From Hormiphora californensis (Eukaryota > Ctenophora > Tentaculata > Cydippida > Pleurobrachiidae), in NCBI GenBank assembly GCA_020137815.1, contig CM035353.1, forward strand, positions 2,806,982 to 2,870,981: a DNA stretch of 64,000 nt, read 5' to 3'. Of this stretch, positions 11,641 through 22,472 are shown one piece after another; the first letter of the stretch is position 1; each line of letters starts with the position of its first letter. The notes below the pieces were generated by a model. The model did not search any database, was not told the origin of the DNA, and saw nothing but the letters and a program-made list of their open reading frames with translations. The translations under genes and the position numbers were made by a program.

Positions 11641-13560
11641 AAGGGGCCCTGCCGCACGAACACAGAGGGGCGCGAGGTGCCTGCAGGGAAAGGGTTTTTC
11701 CTGCCTTAGTCCTTAAAAAAGGGTGAAAAAATTCGTTGACAATGATTTGCCCCAAATATCTTTACAGATAGTCATCTTAAAAAAATCATCACCCCTTCCG
11801 GCCCCTTAATAATAAACGGCTGTTATTGTTAGTATTAGAAAAATCTATTTAAAAAAAACTGGGAAAAGAAAAAAAAATGGCCTCCCCACAAAAAATTCCC
11901 CCCCAAACAAAAACGTAAATTTTACACTTGGTTCAATTAAAGAATTTAAAAAACCAGTTTTTAAAAAAAAAAAAGGGGAGTGGGGGGTTGTCTGGGGGGG
12001 AAATTTGGACGGGAACAAAAGGGCCCCCCATCTTTGGAAATAATAAAGGGTTTTTTTTGTGACCAAGGGCTAAAAAAAAAAAGGGGGGTATAAACCCTTT
12101 TTGGAAAGACCCCCTTCTTTTCCCAAACACCCGGAAGGTCCCAAAAAACAGGTCCGAATTAAAGATCTTGCCATCCCTACCTTCCTTCGCTTGAACCAAA
12201 AGCGTATAACTGCAGAAAATGCTATTAAGGGAAAAATGCGGGGGAAATCCCTGAAAAGGAAGTGAGATTTTAAAAAGGGGGTGATAAAATTTCGGATCTG
12301 CCCAAAACCCGGGGGAAAGGGAGGGTTTTGGGAAAAAAACCCTTTTGGGAGAGAGATTAAGGGTTTAAGTTGTTTTAAAAGATCTAGATGGATATTGGAT
12401 AAAGATAAAACCTTTTTTTTGAAAAATTCCCCCCCCCCTTTTTTCCCCCTCAACCCAAATTGAACCCCTTATCATTCCTTTTAAAAATTTTGTATTTTTC
12501 TTTTAATAAAATCAGCATAAAAAAATTGGTGTCCGGGCCAAAGCCCAAAAACCCGTAAAAGGGCCTGTGTGGAGAAAGTAGGAAAGAAAGAAATGGGAAG
12601 GTTTTAGGATTTTGGAAAAATTAGGGAGAAAGGGGGGAGAGATAGGAGATGAGAGGGGAGAGGGGAGCCGGGGGCCCGGAGAAAAAGGCCGTTTTTAGAG
12701 GAAAAGAGGAGGAGAAGAGGAAATTTTTTGATTATTCTCCTCTTTTCTTCCTCCCCTCCTCTCTTTTCCTCTCTCTCTTTTCTCTCTCTCTCTCTGGGCC
12801 CCTTCTCCCCTCGCCCCCCTCGCTTTTGTTTTTCCCCCCCCCAAACACCCCCCCTAAAAAACAAACATAAAAAACACTGTACAACCCAAAAAACCCCCAA
12901 TTAAACCCCCCCTTTCCCAGGGCCCGGGAAAAATCCTATCTCTCCAAACCCAAACCCCAAACAAAAAGCGGTCGGACCCCGGTAAAAAAGGGGGTTTTCG
13001 GTCAAATACAGTTGGCCCCTTTGTTTTTCCCGGGGGCCTGGGGGAAAGTGCTTTTCCCGGCATATCGGGGGGGGCCCCCGGGAAAAATCGGGGTCCGACT
13101 GTATATCAAGCCCGGTATATCGGGGTCAGTCAAATACAGTACCTCCATTTGAGGTAGTATGTCAGCGATGGAGCAGTTAAATTTTGGTCACTTCAGGGGG
13201 TAAATGTGATTTTCCCCCCCCCCGGGACTCCTGAAATTTTCAGATTTCATTGAAAATACAAATTTATTTAGATTAGAAAGGGGGCCGGGGGAATATAGGA
13301 TCAGGTATCACAAGTAGTAATATATCTAAATGGGATATCTTACCATTTTGGTTTTCAGGAAAATGACAACAGTCCCACATTGGTTGAAACCACAGCTGAA
13401 AAATAGAAAACTTCACAAATTCCGGTCCCCACGTAAAAACTTCCCACGCCTTTCGTTTTAATTTCGGGGCGGCTAAACCCAATTTTGGGTTGGGTTTCGC
13501 CCCCTCCCTGTATGAAAACTGGAGAATTTTGTTCCTACCGGTGGTGTAATTGGGGAGGGC
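11641..13560. other. Second low-quality-looking block; no callable gene
   Basis: Again dominated by homopolymer runs. It includes a recognisable but corrupted Tigger/pogo-like MITE at about 12969-13103 (GTCGGACCCCGG ... ATCGGGGTCCGACTG). Confidence 0.55.
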
Positions 13561-14632
13561 GGTGTTGGGAGGGCGGTGTTTGGGAGCCGGGAGCAAGGGC
13601 GGTGGTGGGGAGGGCTGCGTTGGGAAGGGGGTTTTTGGGGGCGCGGGGTGGGAGGGGGGGTTAAAGGGAACGCGGGGTGGGTAGGGGGCGGGGGGTTTGG
13701 GGAAAGGAAAGGGTTTTGGGGGGGGCGTTTTGGGGTGGGAGGTGTTGGGGAGGGCTTTGGCGGGGGTAGGGGGGTGTTTGGGAGGCGGTGTTTGGGGGGT
13801 TTGTTGGGGGAGGGTGGTTTTTTGGGGGGCGGGGTTTGGGGGATTTCGGTTTTTGGGGATTTTCGGGGTTTGGGGGGGGGGGTGTTTTTGGGGGGCTTGG
13901 GTTTTTACTTTTTTTAGGGTTTGGGGGGGCGGTTTTTTTTTGGGGGGGGTTTTTTTTTTTGGGGGGGGTTTTGGGGGGGGACCCTTTTTTTTGGGCGGTG
14001 TTGGGGGGGGGACGGTTTTTGGGAGGGCGGGGGTTTGGGGGGGGGGTGTTGGGGGGGGCGGGTGTTGGGGAGGGCGGTGTTGGGGAGGGCGGTGTTGGGG
14101 AGGGCGGTGTTGGGGTGGGCGGTGTTGGGGAGGGCGGTGTCGGGGAGGGCGGTGTTAGGGAGGGCGGTGTTGGGAGGGCTGTGTTGGGGAGGGCGGTGGT
14201 GGGGGGGGGGGGGGCGGTGTTTGTGGAGGGCGGTGTTGGGGAGGGCGGTGTTGGGAGGGCGGTGTTGGGAGGGCGGTGTTGGTGGGAAGGGTGGTGTTAG
14301 GGAGCGCGGTGTTGAGGAGGGCGGTGTTGGGAGGGCGGTGTTGGGAGGGTGTTGGGGAGGGTGTTGGGGAGGGCTGTGGTGGTGGGGGCTGTGTTGGGGA
14401 GGGCGGTGTTGGGAGGGTCTTAGGGAGGGTGTTGGGGAGGGTGTTAGGGAGGGCGGTGTAAGTGGGGAGGGCGGTGTTGGGAGGGTGTTAGGGAGGGTGT
14501 TGGGGAGGGCTGTGTTGGGGAGGGCGGTGTAAGTGGGGAGGGCAGTGTTGGGAGGGTGTTAGGGAGGGTGTTGGGGAGGGTGTTGGGGAGGGTGTTCGGA
14601 GGGTGTTAGGGAGGGTGTTGGGGAGGGCGGTG
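13560..14632 (+). repeat. G-rich minisatellite, about 15-bp unit
   Basis: Tandem copies of GGGAGGGCGGTGTTG with variants (GGGTGTTA, GGGCTGTGTTG). The first ~450 bp are corrupted by long G runs; from about 14040 the units are clean. Each unit holds two G-tracts, so the plus strand has high G-quadruplex potential. The same array recurs at 18966-19436 in the same orientation. Confidence 0.9.
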
Positions 14633-14874
14633 GAAAAGATGCCGTTTCAATGTTGTGTTCATAACTAGGAACATGCATGCACGTGCAAGCTTCAAACACT
14701 AGTTAGAAGCAACAAGATGGAAGTACGGCCTGTTGAACCTCTCTCTCTCATCTGACCCTCACAGTGTAGAACAAAGTAAAGAATGACTCATTTTTTATTT
14801 TCAAATGCTAGCGTTAAAGACAAATCCTTATCACTGTTCCGGTTCGATTGTACAATGTACATGGTCTGAAATAG

Positions 14875-17687
14875 TTTAGACGCGGCGACCACGATCCTCA
14901 ACTCCGTGATGGCGGCGGCGGCGGCGATCCTCAACTCCGTGATGACCGCGGCGGCGGCGGCGATCCTCAACTCCGCGACGGCGACGGCGGCGGTGATCCT
15001 CAACTCCGTGATGGCCACGGCGGTGGTGGCGGCGATCCTCAACTCCGTGATGGCCACGGCGGTGGTGGCGGCGATCCTCAACTCCGTGATGGCCACGGCG
15101 GTGGTGGCGGCGATCCTCAACTCCGCGACGACCGCGGCGGCGGCGGCGATCCTCAACTCCGCGACGACCGCGGCGGCGGCGGCGATCCTCAACTCCGTGA
15201 TGGCCACGGCGGTGGTGGCGGCGATCCTCAACTCCGCGACGACCGCGGCGGCGGCGGCGATCCTCAACTCCGCGACGACCGCGGCGGCGGCGGCGGCGAT
15301 CCTCAACTCCGTGATGGCCACGGCGGTGGTGGCGGCGATCCTCAACTCCGTGATGGCCACGGCGGTGGTGGCGGCGATCCTCAACTCCGTGATGGCCACG
15401 GCGGTGGTGGCGGCGATCCTCAACTCCGCGACGACCGCGGCGGCGGCGGCGATCCTCAACTCCGTGATGGCCACGGCGGTGGTGGCGGCGATCCTCAACT
15501 CCGTGATGGCCACGGCGGTGGTGGCGGCGATCCTCAACTCCGTGATGGCCACGGCGGTGGTGGCGGCGATCCTCAACTCCGTGATGGCCACGGCGGTGGT
15601 GGCGGCGATCCTCAACTCCGCGACGACCGCGGCGGCGGCGGCGATCCTCAACTCCGCGACGGACCGCGGCGGCTGGCGGCGATCCTCAACTCCGTGATGG
15701 CCACGGCGGTGGTGGCGGCGATCCTCAACTCCGTGATGGCCACGGCGGTGGTGGCGGCGATCCTCAACTCCGCGACGACCGCGGCGGCGGCGGCGATCCT
15801 CAACTCCGTGATGGCCACGGCGGTGGTGGCGGCGATCCTCAACTCCGCGACGACCGCGGCGGCGGCGGCGATCCTCAACTCCGTGATGGCCACGGCGGTG
15901 GTGGCGGCGATCCTCAACTCCGTGATGGCCACGGCGGTGGTGGCGGCGATCCTCAACTCCGCGACGACCGCGGCGGCGGCGGCGATCCTCAACTCCGTGA
16001 TGGCCACGGCGGTGGTGGCGGCGATCCTCAACTCCGTGATGGCCACGGCGGTGGTGCGGCGATCCTCAACTCCGTGATGGCCACGGCGGTGGTGGCGGCG
16101 ATCCTCAACTCCGCGACGACCGCGGCGGCGGCGGCGATCCTCAACTCCGCGACGACCGCGGCGGCGGCGGCGATCCTCAACTCCGTGATGGCCACGGCGG
16201 TGGTGGCGGCGATCCTCAACTCCGTGATGGCCACGGCGGTGGTGGCGGCGATCCTCAACTCCGCGACGACCGCGGCGGCGGCGGCGATCCTCAACTCCGT
16301 GATGGCCACGGCGGTGGTGGCGGCGATCCTCAACTCCGCGACGACCGCGGCGGCGGCGGCGATCCTCAACTCCGTGATGGCCACGGCGGTGGTGGCGGCG
16401 ATCCTCAACTCCGTGATGGCCACGGCGGTGGTGGCGGCGATCCTCAACTCCGCGACGACCGCGGCGGCGGCGGCGATCCTCAACTCCGTGATGGCCACGG
16501 CGGTGGTGGCGGCGATCCTCAACTCCGCGACGACCGCGGCGGCGGCGGCGATCCTCAACTCCGTGATGGCCACGGCGGCGGCGATCCTCAACTCCGTGAT
16601 GGCCACGGCGGTGGTGGCGGCGATCCTCAACTCCGTGATGGCCACGGCGGTGGTGGCGGCGATCCTCAACTCCGTGATGGCCACGGCGGTGGTGGCGGCG
16701 ATCCTCAACTCCGCGACGACCGCGGCGATCCTCAACTCCGCGACGGCGACGGCGGCGGCGATCCTCAACTCCGTGATGGCCACGGCGGTGGTGGCGGCGA
16801 TCCTCAACTCCGTGATGGCCACGGCGGTGGTGGCGGCGATCCTCAACTCCGTGATGGCCACGGCGGTGGTGGCGGCGATCCTCAACTCCGCGACGACCGC
16901 GGCGGCGGCGGCGATCCTCAACTCCGCGACGACCGCGGCGGCGGCGGCGATCCTCAACTCCGTGATGGCCACGGCGGTGGTGGCGGCGATCCTCAACTCC
17001 GTGATGGCCACGGCGGTGGTGGCGGCGATCCTCAACTCCGTGATGGCCACGGCGGTGGTGGCGGCGATCCTCAACTCCGTGATGGCCACGGCGGTGGTGG
17101 CGGCGATCCTCAACTCCGCGACGACCGCGGCGGCGGCGGCGATCCTCAACTCCGCGACGACCGCGGCGGCGGCGGCGATCCTCAACTCCGTGATGGCCAC
17201 GGCGGTGGTGGCGGCGATCCTCAACTCCGTGATGGCCACGGCGGTGGTGGCGGCGATCCTCAACTCCGCGACGACCGCGGCGGCGGCGGCGATCCTCAAC
17301 TCCGTGATGGCCACGGCGGTGGTGGCGGCGATCCTCAACTCCGCGACGACCGCGGCGGCGGCGGCGATCCTCAACTCCGTGATGGCCACGGCGGTGGTGG
17401 CGGCGATCCTCAACTCCGTGATGGCCACGGCGGTGGTGGCGGCGATCCTCAACTCCGCGACGACCGCGGCGGCGGCGGCGATCCTCAACTCCGTGATGGC
17501 CACGGCGGTGGTGGCGGCGATCCTCAACTCCGCGACGACCGCGGCGGCGGCGGCGATCCTCAACTCCGTGATGGCCACGGCGGTGGTGGCGGCGATCCTC
17601 AACTCCGTGATGGCCACGGCGGCGATCCTCAACTTCGAGGGCAGATACGGCCATAATGGTCAATGCAATAAACACAAAGACCTTCAT
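14875..17687 (-). CDS. Secreted Arg/His-rich tandem-repeat protein (VEDRR repeats)
   Basis: I do not recognise a family. The start ATG at 17685-17687 gives a classical signal peptide (MKVFVFIALTIMAVSALE). About 70 repeats follow, of two kinds: 13-residue VEDRRHHRRGHHG (39 bp) and 12-residue VEDRRRRRGRRG (36 bp). In the same frame relative to the repeats, the array ends naturally with VEDRGRRV and a stop near 14875. Two frame breaks interrupt it: one base missing near 16054 and two extra bases near 15665. These are easily explained by repeat misassembly, but loss of function cannot be excluded. Every repeat offers RR dibasic sites, so it could be a multi-copy peptide precursor releasing peptides such as GHHGVED. 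Alternatives are a metal-binding or polyanion-binding structural protein. The other minus-strand frame and at least one plus-strand frame are also open through the array, so coding status rests mainly on the signal peptide and the natural terminal stop. Confidence 0.6.
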
Positions 17688-17757
17688 GGTAGAATCTAGG
17701 GAGAAAGGTTTGATATTATAATTTATATTGCAGTCAAAATTGACAAGGGTTTCGTAG

Positions 17758-17863
17758 TTATAGTACGGCACAATTGCAAATATTTTATCCTCTGACCTCT
17801 ACTGTATATATAGTAGAGGTCAGAGGAGTATAAAATATTTGTAATTTTGCCGTACTATATAAC
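17758..17863. repeat. Perfect-looking hairpin (about 50-bp arms)
   Basis: Arms containing TAGTACGGCA and CTCTGACCTCTACT mirror each other around the centre TATATA. It lies about 70 bp upstream of the VEDRR gene start, in its promoter or 5' UTR zone. Confidence 0.85.
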
Positions 17864-18211
17864 TATGAAAGGAACACGATAGATAGTATCTTCTCTAGCT
17901 ACACACTCACAACACGCCCTACTGTACAATAGCTGAAGGGGAAACATACAGCGGGCAGATCTCGGGCTGGGAGGGTCAATTGTAAATAATTGCCCAAAAA
18001 GTTTCAAGGGTTTGCAAAATCGGGGCAATGGGACTTGATGATAACACACCACATTAAGTACAGTTAGTACAGTGCACTGTGATATAGAGTTGCATGTGCA
18101 GCAGTACGTGATGGTAATGGTGTGGTGCAAGGTATATAAAGATGGTACTAGTGTATCAGTCTCCTGGTTCTATCATCATTGTTCTAGTACTTGCCTCACA
18201 CATGGTGAGAA

Positions 18212-18438
<227 letters not shown>

Positions 18439-18467
18439 AAAGGCTGACACACAAATGGGGACGTTGT

Positions 18468-18750
18468 AGTGTTGTACCCTATAGCCACATTGTTTTCACA
18501 TCAATCCCTCAATAGTCAATAGACAACTACTTCTATAATACTGCTATAGGTGGGGCGGTGAGATAGATACTACAGTCGGACTCCAATTTACCGGAACCCC
18601 GATTTACCGGGCCAATCCCTTTCCCCCGAGAATCCCGGTATATCGGGGTCCGACTGTAGTATCTATCTCACCGCCCCACCTATAGCAGTATTATAGAAGT
18701 AGTTGTCTATTGAGGGATTGATGTGAAAACTATGTGGCTAGGGTACAACG
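18468..18750. repeat. Large palindrome with a MITE at its exact centre
   Basis: Left arm 18468-18572 and right arm 18657-18750 are reverse complements (for example TGAGATAGATAC against GTATCTATCTCA). The arms meet at a TA dinucleotide that is the target site of the MITE at 18573-18656. Confidence 0.9.
18573..18656 (+). mobile_element. Tigger/pogo-like MITE, 84 bp
   Basis: Terminal repeats CAGTCGGAC and GTCCGACTG, with TA duplicated on both sides (18571-18572, 18657-18658). CAGT...ACTG ends with a TA target are typical of the Tc1/mariner pogo-Tigger branch. Related copies: 25875, 46021, 52212 and remnants at 12969 and 52784. Confidence 0.85.
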
Positions 18751-18965
18751 TCACCAATACAGTTATATTCTCCACCAGTAACACTATAACTACGTGATGG
18801 TTTCTAGAAGCACAGTTGTATCCGTAAAGGCGGTGGCCCTATTTTAAACCGGACCCTGAGATGATCATTTAAAACTTAAAAGAAATTACGCACATGTCCT
18901 TCTATTAGATGAAAGTATAGTGAAACGTAATGCACAGATCAATCTTTCGGGCAGTATATTCGGGC

Positions 18966-19436
18966 AGGGCGGTGTTGGGGAGGGCGGTGTTTGGGAGGGC
19001 GGTGTTTGGGGGGACGGTGTTGGGGAGAGAGTGTTGGGAGGGCGGTGTTGGGGAGGGCGGTGTTGGTGGAGAGGGCGGTGTTGGGGAGGGCGGTGTTGGG
19101 GAGGGCGGTGTTTTGGAGGGCGGTGTTTGGGGGGACGGTGTTGGCGGGGAGGGCGGTGTTGGGGAGGGCTGTGTTGGGGAGGGCGGTGTTTGGGAGGGCG
19201 GTGTTTGAGGGGACGGTGTTGGCGGGGAGGGCGGTGTTGGTGAGGGCTGTGTTGGGGAGGGCGGTGTTTGGGAGGGCGGTGTTTGGGGGGAGGGTGTTGG
19301 CGGGGAGGGTGGTTTTTGGGGAGGGCGGTGCTGGGGAGGGCGGTGTTTGGGAGGGCGGTGTTTGGGAGGGCGGTGTTGGGGAGGGTGGTGTTGGGGAGGG
19401 CAGTGGTGGGGGAGGGCGGTGTTTGGGAGGGTGGGG
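18966..19436 (+). repeat. G-rich minisatellite, second array
   Basis: Same GGGAGGGCGGTGTTG unit and orientation as 13560-14632, here clean throughout. The two arrays bracket the VEDRR repeat gene. Confidence 0.92.
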
Positions 19437-19595
19437 TATCTTTATTCCAAACTCTACATCTAGCTATTCTCTTGGATCCACGTGATTCAGTTAACTTGGC
19501 AAGAAATTGTTCAGACTAGAACTAACGAGGTAACGAGCCCTAGTAGGGTCCTCACAGCTGATCCAGAGCCAAGATATTAGATAAAGATGGACGAA

Positions 19596-19607
19596 AGAGA
19601 GAAAGAG

Positions 19608-19659
<52 letters not shown>

Positions 19660-19682
19660 TGTGTGTGTGTGTGAGAGAGAAA
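19596..19682 (+). repeat. (GA)n/(GT)n microsatellite
   Basis: GA run with AAAGAGAGAG interruptions, followed by a short (GT)n block. No gene is visible between this repeat and about 20460. Confidence 0.9.
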
Positions 19683-20216
19683 GAAAAGAATAAAAACGAG
19701 TCAGTTTGAATAAACTTTAATATTGCGTTAGGAAAGTAATAGATCTGACCATGGAGGGAGACTCGTGCTAGTCATTATCTAACTAATAATTATCTCTGTA
19801 GACAACAGTGTCATCACCTATTTCCCAATAGTTTTTCCTTGTTATAATGCATGCTCTAACCTTCCTCGCGAAAAGGCGGTCGAGCTAGGCAAGTTTTCCT
19901 TATTTCCTCTTTTAACAGGCCACATACACACTACTTGTTTTTATCTCGCTCTCAATAAAACCACACCAAAATACGGCTGTTACATTGTAGGCTGACACAA
20001 ATTAACACACAACAAGAAAACAACAAGACAACAAACAATAATTGTTCCGCTCGACAAAGGCTCATGTGTTTTCTTTTTAAATTGGCATCGTTTCTTGTCC
20101 TTTTAGTGCTGTTCTTGAGTTGTATTTTAGCAGGCCCATACACATACATAGTATGCACATTACACAGTCATATTGTATAGGATCTCAGTGGGACACAATT
20201 TTACATTATGTTCTAA

Positions 20217-20352
20217 CCCTTCTTTACATTTGTAACCCTTCTTTATATTTGTAACCATTCTTTATATATATTTGTAACCCTTCTTTACATTTGTAACCAT
20301 TCTTTATATTTGTAACCCTTCCTTACATTTGTAACCAATCTTTATATTTGTA
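20217..20352. repeat. About 20-bp tandem repeat upstream of the receptor gene
   Basis: Six to seven imperfect copies of TTTGTAACCCTTCTTTATAT, with CCATTC and CCTTCC variants. They end about 115 bp before the receptor ATG. Confidence 0.85.
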
Positions 20353-20465
20353 AATGCAAGTGGAAAACCATTGCTATGGCTCAGTTCCCTAATTTGCCCC
20401 AAAATGACAGAAATTCTTCAGCCAAATACCATATGTAATACACAGTACTAGTACAATACCATGTG

Positions 20466-21888
20466 ATGGCTACTACTGCAGCTATTGCTGCTGGGACTAC
20501 CGAACCTATCCCTGATGGTACCACTGGACTAACAACACAGGCTGCGGGAAATGAAACTACCGTTCCGTATGCAAATCTTAGGTTAGTCAGAGATCTGATC
20601 ATGAAATAAAGTCCGATTTTTAATAGTGCGAACCGGGGGCTTTATACCAATGCGTCCTTTAGTTCAATTAACTACTAAGTAATTGTCAAATAGCAGTTCA
20701 TTTTAGTTGAATTCTAATACACAATACTATTCCCAGGCCAGACAGGTATTTCATAACATTTGAGCCCTATTTGATATTGGTAATGGGGCTATGTTTCATT
20801 GCTGTCCTCATCAACGTGCCTGTAATTGTTATCTATCTGCGGCAGATAAAAAAGTAGGCACTTTTAAATTTTCCATGACTATAGTTAATCAAAAAGACAA
20901 TAATTGATAAGTCATTAGTCATGATAAATCATCATTAATGAATTGTTGTATATCTAAAATTTCACCCTCTCTCAGGTTTGTACCCAGCCTATTCATCATC
21001 AACTCGACCACTGACTGTCTCCTGGCCATCCTGATGGCCTGCCAACTGATCCCCCTCGGTTTGGCATCAGGATTCTACTCCGACTACAGCAATACCGTCC
21101 AACTTCCCCAACTCCCCACCAGTTACCAGACATCCCTTGTGGTTCTGACCGTGGTCACAGCAGTAATCAGCAGGTTGTCAGTCTTTGTGAACATGGTATT
21201 TTCATGTGCCAGGGCGGCTGGGATCATGTACCCCTTCATGCGCCCCAGTCGTGTCGGGGCCTTTACCAGCATTGTGGTATACCTGGTGGCTTCTTGTGCC
21301 CTATACTCATTTGATATCGTGTACTACACTAAATCACAAGAAACAGATGATGTGTTTTTCTTCGCGTGTTCATTCTACGTTGGGACGGGTGTCTATCACG
21401 AGACAGGCTATAAGATAACAAGTATTAATCTGCTCTCCCAACTGAGCAGCTTCATGATCCCCATCCTAATTCCCACCCTCCTCTCTCTTTACTGTTCCCT
21501 TGTCATGGTAACGAAACTACTCCAGCCCCCGGGGGTCCTGTCGAGTGCTCAGAGGCAGAGGAGAGGTCACTGTCACCATCCTCTTCATGACGGTCACCTT
21601 TTGCCTTTGTAACACAGCTCCCTGCTGTCCACAGTTTCTACATCGGAGAGAAGTCGGGGGAGGGAGGGTATGGAAGGATGATATCCTCTGGTACCCAGGG
21701 TTTGCCCCCTTGTCAATGCGATATGTAACCCCCTGATAATGTTCTCAAGGAGTAAAGCGCTCCGAGATAGAGGACGGAGGATATCGAGCGCCATTACGGA
21801 CAAGCTAAGTCGGAGTACAGCAGAGGGGAAGCAGGGTCCGAGGGTGGTGGAAGTTCGCATGTCGTTGCAAATAGAATGGATAGCTTAA
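20466..21888 (+). CDS. Rhodopsin-like (class A) 7TM receptor, 3' end frame-broken
   Basis: Plasma-membrane receptor; ligand unknown. Exon 1 is 20466-20581 (Ser/Thr-rich extracellular N-terminus with an NETT glycosylation site), exon 2 is 20737-20853 (TM1, AVLINVPVIVIYLRQ), and exon 3 starts at 20976. All borders are GT/AG and phases join cleanly. TM2 carries Asp in NSTTDCLLAIL. The end of TM3 reads SCARAAGIMYPF, where most class A receptors have DRYxAIxxP. TM6 (VTILFMTVTFCLCN), the third extracellular loop (FYIGEKSGEGG) and TM7 (LVNAICNPLIMF, matching the NPxxY position) are all present but lie in three different frames between about 21530 and 21720. The last change falls at a CCCCC run (21708-21712). 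Reading through gives a cytoplasmic tail that stops at 21886-21888. Consensus errors are the simplest explanation; a decaying gene is the alternative. Confidence 0.8.
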
Positions 21889-22472
21889 ATAAGTGCAGCC
21901 GAGTCGTATGCTTGAGTTGGTTTCAGTACCTGATAGACTTAGCATGGACGTACGAAATACTTCTCTAGGGATCATGTATAGACTTAGTGCTAGTAATAAT
22001 GACATGTTTTTATAGGACTACATATTTCTGAATCGAGGACTTTCGATAAGGAACAACGAATTCAATGATATTTTAATCTCTAAATAATGAATGTTGATTG
22101 TATAATGTATGTACGCGGTTTATGTAGGGTAGTGCATATTTGAACTAGTTTTCCATCATTTGAACCAAAAGTATTTCCTTTTGTTTTGCATTACCTACCC
22201 ACACCCCTGTCCCTCCCGGAAATCATAATCAAGTTGATAATCTAATACCATACCATCAGGGATCAGGGAGACACCGCTAATAAAGTGTGACTTGTAAAGT
22301 AGGTTATGGGACGCGAAGAATACTTTGTTGCAGTTCTTTAGGCTCCCTGAATGCAAGTTGCTTCATCTAATTATATCACACGTTAGGGGGCCCTCGTCCC
22401 GTCGTATATAATGCATGAAAATATATATGTTATAATGTCCGAACCATATAATAATTCAGTAGCTCATTTTGA
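21889..22472. other. Intergenic spacer; nothing recognised
   Basis: AT-rich spacer between two plus-strand genes. It must hold the promoter of the downstream secreted protein, but no clear TATA box or repeat family stands out. Confidence 0.5.

Noticed and set aside
13576-14532. Long Gly/Val/Trp-rich plus-strand frames
   Set aside because: Generated by the G-rich 15-bp minisatellite.
14880-17640. CRISPR-like regular repeats
   Set aside because: There are no unique spacers; units are contiguous 36/39-bp coding repeats in an animal genome.
14906-17699. Plus-strand open frames reading ILNSVMATAVVAA repeats
   Set aside because: They are the complement of the VEDRR array. They lack a signal peptide, a promoter or a natural unique terminus, whereas the minus frame has both a signal peptide and a clean stop.
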